A DNA stretch of 64,000 nt, taken from NCBI RefSeq assembly GCF_009258225.1, contig NZ_CP043617.1, positions 2,170,001 through 2,234,000 of the forward strand. The letters run 5' to 3'. The notes beneath the pieces are model-generated. The model did not search any database and had not been told where the DNA came from. It saw only the letters and a list, made by a program, of their open reading frames with translations. The translations under genes were made by a program, and so were the position numbers. Source of the stretch: Sulfurimonas lithotrophica. GTDB lineage: Bacteria > Campylobacterota > Campylobacteria > Campylobacterales > Sulfurimonadaceae. Below, piece after piece: positions 8,795-16,846 of the stretch (its first letter is position 1; every line of letters begins with the position of its first letter).

Positions 8795-9533
8795 ATGTTT
8801 ATATTCTTTATGGGCACTTGTACTTTTTTGGGCTCTTATTTTTGCACTTTTAATCCCTGCATATACCGTATATCTTATAGCATTTTTATTTACAAAATAT
8901 CCCCAAGATGCATTTCAAATCTTCCCAAGATACATATTTAAGCTATATTTCAAAATTGTACCCAAAATTAATCTTATCCTCGATATTCCGGATGAGCTTC
9001 CAATGGGTGCGGTGTATGTAGCTACCCACCAATCAAGTATAGATTACCCTATACTCGGCTCATTTATACCAAAGTATCTATCACTTACAAACGTAAACGT
9101 AACATGGATACCCATAGCATCTACCTCGGCAAAACTTATCGGCATCAGATATCTAAACTCAAGCGATTTGGGTGCGGTGGCTAAAAGCTATGAAGAGCTC
9201 CAAAAGCAGTTAAATGAAGGAAGAAACGTTATAATCTTTCCCGAAGGTACTAGGCATCAAGCGGGAGAAGAGCTTGGCAAGTTTAAAAAAGTCGCTTTTC
9301 GTCTTGCATTAAACACTTCATCTCCAATAATACCGATTGTAATAGAGGGAAGCGGAAAAGTGCTCGCCAAAGGTGATCCATGTTACAAAACTCTAAAACA
9401 AACAGATGTTCATGTTAAAATGTTAAAACCGATTGACCCGAAAAATTTTAAAGGCGAACGTGAACTTTTAAAATACACCCAAAAACTATTGCAAGACAAA
9501 AAGGACGAAATGTGCGAAATACTTTACTCTTAA
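8784..9533 (+). CDS. lysophospholipid acyltransferase family protein (PlsC-like)
   Basis: It has the two hallmark motifs of the 1-acylglycerol-3-phosphate acyltransferase fold: the H-x4-D box THQSSIDY and IFPEGTR, after an N-terminal membrane segment. The open frame runs up to a TTG at 8766, but TTG 8784 has a well-placed GGAG at 8772-8775 with 8-base spacing, so I choose it; the protein is then 249 residues. It likely transfers the finished polyene acyl chain from ACP to a lipid acceptor, as proposed for acyltransferases in aryl polyene clusters. A housekeeping PlsC role is possible but less likely given the context. Confidence 0.85.
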   Translation: MRIKCLYSLWALVLFWALIFALLIPAYTVYLIAFLFTKYPQDAFQIFPRYIFKLYFKIVPKINLILDIPDELPMGAVYVATHQSSIDYPILGSFIPKYLSLTNVNVTWIPIASTSAKLIGIRYLNSSDLGAVAKSYEELQKQLNEGRNVIIFPEGTRHQAGEELGKFKKVAFRLALNTSSPIIPIVIEGSGKVLAKGDPCYKTLKQTDVHVKMLKPIDPKNFKGERELLKYTQKLLQDKKDEMCEILYS

Positions 9534-9991
9534 TACTTTTAACACTCACTTTAGATGCAAAATCATATAAATTTGATGAATTTAGATATGTAAAAGCGGT
9601 ACAAGTCGAGTTTAAAAAAAGCGGAACTATCTCTATAAACAATAAAAGCATCTCGATTACATACGATAAACCACAATACCAAAAAGTCACCTCTTCAAAA
9701 GAGGGTGTTACAATAGATAAAGGTAACGGTGAGATTCAAAATTTAGAGGGTCGTGCACTGCAATATACAAAAGTTTATTTAGAATTAATTCGTGAACTTG
9801 ATGATATAAACAACTATAAAGACAATAAAAACTTTTCAGTAGAACAAGACAAAAACTTATATACGCTTTATCCAAAAGAGGGTATTGATTTTAGAATTGA
9901 AAAAATTAATATACAAACAAATAACAATAAAGTTAAAAGCTTTAAAATGCACATGAAAAATGAAGATGTAATCACTATAGTTAAAAAATGA
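9512..9991 (+). CDS. LolA-like periplasmic lipoprotein carrier homologue
   Basis: A 159-residue protein with a short N-terminal hydrophobic segment (LLLILLTLTLDA) that looks like a signal peptide, followed by a beta-rich soluble domain with motifs such as KKSGTISIN and GVTIDKGNGEI. This matches the LolA-type outer-membrane carrier proteins of aryl polyene clusters in size and position directly before the MMPL exporter. The start is GTG 9512 with an AAGGA site just upstream, inside the end of the acyltransferase gene. It probably shuttles the polyene lipid across the periplasm. Sequence identity to true LolA looks low, so the call rests partly on context. Confidence 0.65.
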   Translation: MRNTLLLILLTLTLDAKSYKFDEFRYVKAVQVEFKKSGTISINNKSISITYDKPQYQKVTSSKEGVTIDKGNGEIQNLEGRALQYTKVYLELIRELDDINNYKDNKNFSVEQDKNLYTLYPKEGIDFRIEKINIQTNNNKVKSFKMHMKNEDVITIVKK

Positions 9992-12078
9992 AACATCTAA
10001 ACATATTAATCTTTTTATTGCTGGGTACTATAACTCTGCTCAATTTGCAAAATATAAAAATCTCTACAAATTTTATGGATGCTTTGTTTTCAAAAGAGAG
10101 CACCGAGATTTACCAAATATCTCAAAAGCTCGGTTCATCAAGTGATATTTTAATATCTACAAAAGGATTTGATAAAAAAGCTTTAGATAAACTTTACAAA
10201 ATAAAAGAAGATTTATTAAAACTAAAAGCAATCGATACGGTAAAAATATCCCTCCTTCCATCTAAAGAGATAAGAGAATATATAGCAAAAAACTACTATC
10301 TGCTATCTGATTTTAAAAATAAAAAATTTAGCGACGATGAGATAAAAAATAAGTTACAAAAAATTTACAACGAGATATCGACATCTGTATTTTATACACC
10401 CGTAGATAACAGTGATCCTATGGGACTATTTAGTTTTGGAAAAATCTCAAACGAGAGATATCTAAAACTAAAAGAACACGGTTACATATTAAAAGCCACA
10501 ACAAAAATAAAACTCTCCCAAGCTAGCAAATCAAGAGAGTTATACAATCAAATTCACTCGATAACCGACAAATATCCTAACACAATATCATTCGCACCTT
10601 TTTATTTTTTAGTTGAGAATTCTGCTTATATACAAGCAGATGCCACAGATATAATCACTCTATCTTCAATATTGCTGTTAGTGCTTTATTTTATTATCTT
10701 AAAAAATATAAAACTATTTTTTCATACCGTTTTAGCACTTAGTTCATCTGCGATGCTTGCCGTTTTAATATCTACATCTATATATGATGAGATAAATATT
10801 ATATCGCTTGTGTTTGGTATTAGCATAACTACTATCTCTATAGACTATATGTTTCACTACTATTTTCACGACGAGTTTGAAGCTAAAAAGTTTATAAAAC
10901 AAAAAAAAGTATTTTTTGGATTTTTAACAACTTTTGGAGTATTTTTAATATTTAGTTTTATAGATATAAAACTCTTTGCCGAGCTTAGCCTTTTTTCCGT
11001 AGTATCACTCGCATCGGCATATATAATCTTTAGCTTGGCATTTCCATATCTAAATATAAAATCTCCACATATAAAGCAAAAAAATACAAAGCTGCAAAGT
11101 TTTAATCCGCTTATAGTAACGACTATATCTATTTTAATGCTTATCTATTCGACACTCTTTTTAGAATTTGATTCAGATTTAAAAAGCTTGGATTATCAAA
11201 ATACAAAACTAAAAGATATCTCAAAAAAGTTCAATACTTCACTAGGTGCAGACAAATACCAAAGACTTTTACTCAGTGCATCGACAAAAGAAAAACTTCT
11301 TCAAAAATATGAACAAGTCGAACAAAAACATCCCTCAATTAAAGGTATAGGAAACTTTATATATAGCCAAAACAAATGCCAAGATAAGCTAAATACACTT
11401 AAAACTTATGATTTTATTCAACTCAACAAAAAGATAAACAGTATTTCAACAGATATAGGTTTTAGCAATATTTTTAAAAACACATATCTAAATATACAAA
11501 ATACAAAATGTGAAATGGTTCTACCTGATGATATAGATTTCAAAATCATTAAATACCAAAACAAGTTTTATACTTTGGCTCTAATAGAAAAAGACGACAA
11601 GATATCAAGTGATGAAAACCTGCTTATATTAAATATGGGAGAGATATTATCAAAAAATTTGGATGAGTTAAAAAATACTCTTTTGATTTTTACTATATTT
11701 TCTTTAATATTCGTACTCGGATCTTTATTTGGAATATCAAAAACAAAAATCTTATATCCTCTGAGTTACATACTATTTCCCGTAAGTGTGGTACTATTCA
11801 CGCTATCATTTTATTCGCAGCTAAATATTATGCATATGTTTGCACTGGTCATTCTTATATCTATAGGGATAGATTACGGTATATATATGTTGGACACTTC
11901 AACACACTCACAAACTACAAAAGCTATACGTTACGCTATGCTTAGCACGTTTGCAGGTTTTGGGGTACTTATATTCTCAAGTGTAAATTCACTTCACTCC
12001 ATAGGATATGTAATCTCGGTTGGGATTATGTCTATATTCGTTTTATTAATTTTAAAGGGCAAAAATGAAAATATTTAA
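9988..12078 (+). CDS. MMPL/RND-family exporter
   Basis: A 696-residue membrane protein. An N-terminal anchor is followed by a long periplasmic loop, then five closely spaced membrane segments around residues 220-350, a second periplasmic loop, and a final block of membrane segments at about 560-690. This duplicated layout is that of MMPL/RND lipid exporters. GIDYGIYML near the end and SIDYMFHYYF in the first block are the paired Asp-Tyr motifs that relay protons in MMPL proteins. It overlaps the LolA-like gene by 4 bases (ATGA). It should lift the polyene lipid from the inner membrane and hand it to the LolA-like carrier, as in aryl polyene clusters. Confidence 0.88.
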   Translation: MKHLNILIFLLLGTITLLNLQNIKISTNFMDALFSKESTEIYQISQKLGSSSDILISTKGFDKKALDKLYKIKEDLLKLKAIDTVKISLLPSKEIREYIAKNYYLLSDFKNKKFSDDEIKNKLQKIYNEISTSVFYTPVDNSDPMGLFSFGKISNERYLKLKEHGYILKATTKIKLSQASKSRELYNQIHSITDKYPNTISFAPFYFLVENSAYIQADATDIITLSSILLLVLYFIILKNIKLFFHTVLALSSSAMLAVLISTSIYDEINIISLVFGISITTISIDYMFHYYFHDEFEAKKFIKQKKVFFGFLTTFGVFLIFSFIDIKLFAELSLFSVVSLASAYIIFSLAFPYLNIKSPHIKQKNTKLQSFNPLIVTTISILMLIYSTLFLEFDSDLKSLDYQNTKLKDISKKFNTSLGADKYQRLLLSASTKEKLLQKYEQVEQKHPSIKGIGNFIYSQNKCQDKLNTLKTYDFIQLNKKINSISTDIGFSNIFKNTYLNIQNTKCEMVLPDDIDFKIIKYQNKFYTLALIEKDDKISSDENLLILNMGEILSKNLDELKNTLLIFTIFSLIFVLGSLFGISKTKILYPLSYILFPVSVVLFTLSFYSQLNIMHMFALVILISIGIDYGIYMLDTSTHSQTTKAIRYAMLSTFAGFGVLIFSSVNSLHSIGYVISVGIMSIFVLLILKGKNENI

Positions 12079-13204
12079 TATCGACACACAAAGTTATGAA
12101 AAAATTCGTCCGATACCGGATGCATCTACGAAAATAGAACGTCTTGTTCACGCGATATATTGTTATGAAAATGAGATTTTTGAAGTTCTTTACGATAAAA
12201 CACAGCCCTCTTTAAAAAAGTATGTAGAAAATTTTGACAGAGATTATATAACCCAAGAGGGGATGCAGTTTTTATTTTTTACATCGGGTACTACGGGTGA
12301 TCCTACCGGTGTATATAAGACACGTAAAAATATTGAACTTGCTATTGATGATTTGATTAAGGTACTCGATACTTCAAAAATACAGCGTGTAGTTGCAACC
12401 GTACCTTTTATTCATCTTTATGGTATCGAAGCAGGTGCACTGCTATCTCATAAGCTTGGAGTTGAACTTCATACAAAAGAAAACTTTTTAATCCAAGAAC
12501 TTATAGCAGAAGCTAAAAAACCAAATACCCTTGTTATAACCACTCCGCTTTTCATAAAAGCCCTAAATAAAACAACGGAACAAGATAGTTTAAAAGATAG
12601 TTTCTTTATAACATCAACTGCTCCTCTAAACCATGAGGATGCAAAAACATTTAGTGAAAAATTTAACTCTTCGGTTTTACAAATATTCGGTTCAACCGAA
12701 ACGGGGGCTATAGCTTATAAAATAAATGATGAAAAAATTTGGCATGCATTTGAGAGTGTTACGCTTACGACCGAAAATAATATGCTCGGTATATTTTCCC
12801 CTTTTATAGCTCCAAAAACATTAACTTCTTTTATTCAAAACGTTGAACTACCCTTTGCAACCGAAGACATAGTAGAGGTTATAGGAAACAAAGATTTTGA
12901 ACTTATAGGCAGAAGTTCAAATATAGCAAAAATTGCAGGTAAGCGTATTTCAACACTGCAAATCGAAGCTATAATAGAAAATCTTAACTACATAGATGCC
13001 GTACTTATAAAAATAAAAAGAGATGACAAAGCACTAAAAGACGAAATACTTGAAATATATGTAGAGTCAGATCAAAAACTTCAAGCAAAAGTCTTAAAAG
13101 AACTCTTTACTAAACATTTCGGTTCTTTGCATCTACCGTTTAAAATTTTTAATCACAAAAAAATTATCCGCTCATCTGTGGGGAAAAAAATTGGTTTTGA
13201 GTAA
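12065..13204 (+). CDS. AMP-forming acyl/aryl ligase (adenylate-forming enzyme)
   Basis: The adenylation P-loop FTSGTTGDPTG starts near residue 72, a later FGSTETGA is the usual A5-type motif, and a C-terminal GKK around residue 375 can supply the catalytic lysine. At 379 residues it is clearly shorter than ordinary acyl-CoA ligases (about 500); the N-terminal subdomain is trimmed. In an aryl polyene cluster such an enzyme activates the aryl acid and loads it on an ACP. Here the substrate would be the acrylate made by the ammonia lyase at 4544. It overlaps the end of the exporter gene by 14 bases. Confidence 0.85.
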   Translation: MKIFNIDTQSYEKIRPIPDASTKIERLVHAIYCYENEIFEVLYDKTQPSLKKYVENFDRDYITQEGMQFLFFTSGTTGDPTGVYKTRKNIELAIDDLIKVLDTSKIQRVVATVPFIHLYGIEAGALLSHKLGVELHTKENFLIQELIAEAKKPNTLVITTPLFIKALNKTTEQDSLKDSFFITSTAPLNHEDAKTFSEKFNSSVLQIFGSTETGAIAYKINDEKIWHAFESVTLTTENNMLGIFSPFIAPKTLTSFIQNVELPFATEDIVEVIGNKDFELIGRSSNIAKIAGKRISTLQIEAIIENLNYIDAVLIKIKRDDKALKDEILEIYVESDQKLQAKVLKELFTKHFGSLHLPFKIFNHKKIIRSSVGKKIGFE

Positions 13205-13212
13205 TATTTTGG

Positions 13213-13218
13213 TATAAT
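13213..13218 (+). promoter_or_regulatory. predicted -10 box upstream of ACP 3
   Basis: A perfect TATAAT preceded by TTTTGG lies in the only real gap (41 bases) inside the polyene cluster, 27 bases before the GTG start of the ACP at 13246. No convincing -35 box is present at the usual distance, as is common in Campylobacterota. It would let the ACP, dehydratase and hydrolase genes be transcribed independently of the upstream operon. Confidence 0.6.
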
Positions 13219-13245
13219 TCAGACAATATTAATTAAGGATACTTT

Positions 13246-13509
13246 GTGATAACGACAACTCAGTTAAAAGAAAAAATAATCGAAGGGTTAAGCCTTGAAG
13301 ACATGACGCCGGATGAAATAGAAGATAATGAAGCATTATTCGGTGATGAAGGTTTAGGTCTAGATTCAGTGGATGCTATTGAACTTACACTTGTACTTGA
13401 AAAAGAGTTTGGTGTTAAAGTTACCAACATGAATGCTGCTGAGAGCATTTTTGCCACACCTACTTCTTTATGTGAGTATATTAACGAACAACAAACTGCT
13501 AACGCATAA
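13246..13509 (+). CDS. acyl carrier protein (polyene cluster, ACP 3)
   Basis: An 87-residue acidic ACP with attachment Ser41 in GLGLDSVDAIEL. The start is GTG 13246, with AAGGA 9-10 bases upstream, and a predicted promoter precedes it. The dehydratase gene begins 5 bases after the stop. The D-S-V-D form sets it apart from the two other ACPs (D-S-L-D), suggesting a different partner, perhaps the ligase that loads the starter. That last point is inference. Confidence 0.92.
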   Translation: MITTTQLKEKIIEGLSLEDMTPDEIEDNEALFGDEGLGLDSVDAIELTLVLEKEFGVKVTNMNAAESIFATPTSLCEYINEQQTANA

Positions 13510-13514
13510 ACTAC

Positions 13515-13871
13515 ATGACTGAGCTTATTCTTCCACATCAAAAACCGGTACGATTTGCTTCACACGTAATCACAAGAGATGGGGATAAGGCAATAGTTCA
13601 AAATGAATTTGGGGAAGTTCCAAGCTTAGGAATGATTATAGAAGCTGCCGCTCAAAGTACGATAGCTATAGCACTAGAAGAAGAGATAGGAAGAGTCGGC
13701 TTTTTGACAACTCTTAAAAATGTAAAACTACATTCTAAACCTACGATCTCGGAATGTCAGATGCATATAGAGCTTTTAAATCGTGTAAGCGGTGTCGGAC
13801 ATCTGTCCTTTGAAGCAAAACAAAACGGCGTGACAATAGCAAGCGGCGGATATGTAGTTGTAATACAATGA
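13515..13871 (+). CDS. hotdog-fold 3-hydroxyacyl-ACP dehydratase (ApeP/FabZ-like)
   Basis: A 118-residue single hotdog domain. LPHQKPVRF near the N-terminus carries the catalytic His region of FabZ/ApeP dehydratases, followed by the hydrophobic helix segment GMIIEAAAQSTIAIAL and a C-terminal GGYVVVI strand. The length fits the short ApeP-type dehydratases better than FabZ (about 150). It would remove water from the 3-hydroxyacyl-ACP made by the ketoreductase at 6055, leaving each new double bond in the polyene. It lies between ACP 3 and the hydrolase, overlapping the latter by 4 bases. Confidence 0.85.
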   Translation: MTELILPHQKPVRFASHVITRDGDKAIVQNEFGEVPSLGMIIEAAAQSTIAIALEEEIGRVGFLTTLKNVKLHSKPTISECQMHIELLNRVSGVGHLSFEAKQNGVTIASGGYVVVIQ

Positions 13872-14725
13872 AAACTATTATACATTCAATAATCCTTGTA
13901 TTTATAAGCTTATTGTTTGTTGCTTGCGGTCCAAAAACTTTTCCGTCTGATAACAAAATTTACGACTCTCCTAAAAACTATGAATATTCTTACACTTCAC
14001 ATACTTTTTTATCTGAAGATTCTACAAAACTTTATGCATACCACATAAAGAGTGATGAACAAAATTCAAAAGGTCTTATCGTCTTGGCTAACGGTATGAA
14101 ACAAAATATGTCTTTTAGGTTTACAGAATGGCTGTGGATACTTGATGCAGGTTATGATTTGTTTATATTTGATTATAGAAGCTATGGAGAGTCATATGCT
14201 GAAGCCGACCTATTTGGTTTTGTAGATGATGTTAAAGCAGCACTCAAATATGCTCACAGTTTGGATAAAGAGAAAAAAATAGTACTTATAGGTCAATCAA
14301 TGGGCGGAACATTTGTAATAAACGCACTAAAAAATAAAGAGTATGATTACCTTTCTTTTGCCGTATCAGACTCAACATTTACGGGTTTTGACGATGTGTT
14401 AAGCAGTCTTCTCAGAAGAAGTATTATTCTTTTCCCTTTTTCTTGGATACCCTACCTTACAGTACCAAAAGAATTAAATGCCGATGAAAATATTCAATAT
14501 TTAAAAACACCCATACTGTTCATAGCAGGAGATGACGATATAGTTGTAGATTATGAAGACTCCATAGAACTATATAATATGACAAAGGCTAAAAAAGCCC
14601 TTTGGATAGTCAAAGATGCCGCTCATGTACAAAGTTTCAATAACTTGGAAGTAAGAGATAATTTTTTAAAAATTTTGGAGGACAACACTTTATTATTTAA
14701 GCAACAAAAGAAAATTTTTAAATAA
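13868..14725 (+). CDS. alpha/beta hydrolase lipoprotein
   Basis: A 285-residue protein with a lipoprotein signal ending in the lipobox Leu-Phe-Val-Ala-Cys20, so the mature protein should be lipid-anchored outside the cytoplasm. The hydrolase triad is visible: Ser144 in GQSMGG, Asp222 or Asp224 in AGDDDIV, and His253 in DAAHVQSF. It ends the polyene cluster and overlaps the dehydratase by 4 bases. Because it is exported it cannot be an ordinary cytosolic editing thioesterase; it may trim or transfer the polyene ester in the periplasm, or act on the envelope more generally. The substrate is unknown. Confidence 0.8.
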   Translation: MKTIIHSIILVFISLLFVACGPKTFPSDNKIYDSPKNYEYSYTSHTFLSEDSTKLYAYHIKSDEQNSKGLIVLANGMKQNMSFRFTEWLWILDAGYDLFIFDYRSYGESYAEADLFGFVDDVKAALKYAHSLDKEKKIVLIGQSMGGTFVINALKNKEYDYLSFAVSDSTFTGFDDVLSSLLRRSIILFPFSWIPYLTVPKELNADENIQYLKTPILFIAGDDDIVVDYEDSIELYNMTKAKKALWIVKDAAHVQSFNNLEVRDNFLKILEDNTLLFKQQKKIFK

Positions 14726-14728
14726 ATC

Positions 14729-16252
14729 ATGCCAAATTCAATTTTAATAGTAGATGGTTCAAAACTCGTAAATGACAACCTGACGAAGTATTTAACAAAT
14801 GCTAACTTTGATGTAGTACAAGCTTTTAGTATATTGCAAGCAAAAGAGATTTTAACAAATAGCGATTTTGAGTTTTGTCTTTTAGACTTAAACCTTCCAG
14901 ATGGCAGCGGAGAGGAACTTCTTGATATATTTGAAGAAAAAGAAGGTGTTAAAGTAGTTATATTTACTTTTGAAAAAGACAATAAAAAAAGAAGAAAACT
15001 TTTCTCTTACAACTGCGTTATCGACTATATAATAAAAGAGAGGAACTTTAACGAACTCTCTTTTAACATAGTCGAACTTATAAAAAAAATATCCACCAAC
15101 GACCAATTTAATATACTTATCGTAGATGATTCTCCCACAACTTTAATGATTCTAAATATACTTCTGCAAAAACGCGGTTTTAATATCTACGAAGCTACAA
15201 ACGGTGTAGATGCACTAAATATTATAAAAAACGAAAAAATCGATTCGGTTATAGCCGATTTGGAGATGCCCCAAATGAGCGGTGATAAACTTCTGGCCAA
15301 AATAAAAAAAATCCCTGAACATATCTCTACACCGATTATGATTTTATCCGGTACGTCAAAAGCCGAAATGATATCTTATGTAATCAAAAACGGAGCAAGC
15401 GACTTTATTAAAAAACCTTTTGTACCGGAAGAGTTTATCCTAAAAGTCGATAAGATGATGGAAGATTTAAAACAAAAAAAACTCATCAAGCATCAGCAAG
15501 AACTTTTGCAAAGCAAACTCGATAAAGAGATTCAAAAAAATTGGGAATATAATAAAATGCTTATTCATCAGTCAAAGATGGCTGAAATGGGTGAAATGTT
15601 AACCTACATAGCCCACCAGTGGCGTCAACCGCTTAATGCACTTGGACTGGTACTGCAAAAACAAAAATTATTTTTCTCAATGGGTACACTTGATGAAAAA
15701 AAATTAAACGAAAGTGTCTCCAAAGGATTAAACTTAGTTTCTCAAATGTCAAATACCATTGAAGACTTTAAAAACTTTTTTAAAGACGATAAACATATTC
15801 AAAATATATATATATCTGAGGTTATAGATAAAGCACTTGTAATTATAGAGCCCACTTTAGAAGCTAACGGCATATCTGTTAAAGTCCATGCAGAAATAGA
15901 TACAAAACTAAGCATCATAGCAAACGAGTTGGCACAAGTGATATTAAATATTTTGGCAAATGCCATGGATGCACTTATAATAAACGAGATTAAAAAGCCA
16001 AAAATAGATATAAATATAAACCAAATAAACAACATCGCTTTAGTATCTGTTGAAGATAATGCAGGTGGGATAGATGCTGAAATAATTGAGCATATATTTG
16101 AGCCATACTTCACTACAAAACAAGAAAACAAGGGTACTGGACTTGGATTATATATGTCCAAAACTATAGTCAAAGATCATATAAACGGAGATATATTGGT
16201 ATCAAATACCGATAAAGGTGCTATTTTTACTATAGTTATTCCGCTAAAGTAA
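14729..16252 (+). CDS. histidine kinase with two N-terminal receiver domains
   Basis: A 507-residue cytoplasmic protein. Receiver 1 covers about residues 4-120 with Asp53 (CLLDLNLP) but has VDG rather than VDD in its acidic pocket; receiver 2 covers about 127-245 with VDDS and Asp177 (IADLEMP). A coiled stretch leads into a HisKA-like segment with His296 in IAHQWRQPLNAL and an HATPase domain with DNAGGI and GTGLGLYMSK. The HQWRQPLN form is common in Campylobacterota and deltaproteobacterial kinases. No membrane segment is present. It starts 3 bases after the hydrolase and ends 5 bases from the convergent response regulator at 16258, a possible partner. Confidence 0.9.
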   Translation: MPNSILIVDGSKLVNDNLTKYLTNANFDVVQAFSILQAKEILTNSDFEFCLLDLNLPDGSGEELLDIFEEKEGVKVVIFTFEKDNKKRRKLFSYNCVIDYIIKERNFNELSFNIVELIKKISTNDQFNILIVDDSPTTLMILNILLQKRGFNIYEATNGVDALNIIKNEKIDSVIADLEMPQMSGDKLLAKIKKIPEHISTPIMILSGTSKAEMISYVIKNGASDFIKKPFVPEEFILKVDKMMEDLKQKKLIKHQQELLQSKLDKEIQKNWEYNKMLIHQSKMAEMGEMLTYIAHQWRQPLNALGLVLQKQKLFFSMGTLDEKKLNESVSKGLNLVSQMSNTIEDFKNFFKDDKHIQNIYISEVIDKALVIIEPTLEANGISVKVHAEIDTKLSIIANELAQVILNILANAMDALIINEIKKPKIDININQINNIALVSVEDNAGGIDAEIIEHIFEPYFTTKQENKGTGLGLYMSKTIVKDHINGDILVSNTDKGAIFTIVIPLK

Positions 16253-16257
16253 ACTAA

Positions 16258-16845
16258 CTATATACACTTTTTTTCTATTGCGTATTTAACAATATCGGAA
16301 TTTGAGACAAGTGATAACTTTTCGAGTATCCTTCTTCTGTATGTACTGATTGTTTTTGGTTTTACGCCGTATTTTTCAGCTATTTGCGCAGGTTTTATGC
16401 CTCTTGCAATATCACACATAACTTCATATTCCCGTTTAGACAATACATCTAAAACATCATTGTTTGCATCATCTTCGATACTGACACTCTCTTTTATTTT
16501 TTCTATTAACTCTTCTACGTTTATAGGTTTTAAAAGAAAACCGTTTGCCTGCATATTTATAGCATCCAGCAGATAACTTTTTTCACTAAAAGCCGAGGCA
16601 AATATAGTAACTATGTCTTTATGTGCTTTTTTTACTTCGCTTAGCATATCTAAGCCGTCTAAACACGGCATCCTTATGTCGGATATCAAAACATCGGGTT
16701 TATATTTTTGTATATATTCCAAACCTTCGCAGCCGTCTTTAGCTTCTGCGACGTGTTTAAACAAAGAACTTAAAATCTCGACAAGTTCCTCTCTGACATT
16801 ATCATCGTCTTCAACTACAATAATACTTATGTTATCTCTAGTCAT
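16258..16845 (-). CDS. response regulator with LuxR-type DNA-binding domain
   Basis: A 195-residue protein. The receiver domain has VEDDD in the acidic pocket and the phosphorylation site Asp56 (LISDIRMP). A LuxR/GerE-type helix-turn-helix follows from about residue 133 (LSKREYEVMCDIARG, then KPKTISTYRRRILEKL). It is a NarL-type transcription regulator. The gene is convergent with the receiver-kinase at 14729 and follows the PBP1A gene by one base on the same strand. A link with the kinase, and through it with control of the polyene cluster, is plausible but not shown. Confidence 0.92.
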   Translation of the reverse strand: MTRDNISIIVVEDDDNVREELVEILSSLFKHVAEAKDGCEGLEYIQKYKPDVLISDIRMPCLDGLDMLSEVKKAHKDIVTIFASAFSEKSYLLDAINMQANGFLLKPINVEELIEKIKESVSIEDDANNDVLDVLSKREYEVMCDIARGIKPAQIAEKYGVKPKTISTYRRRILEKLSLVSNSDIVKYAIEKKCI

Positions 16846-16846
16846 C

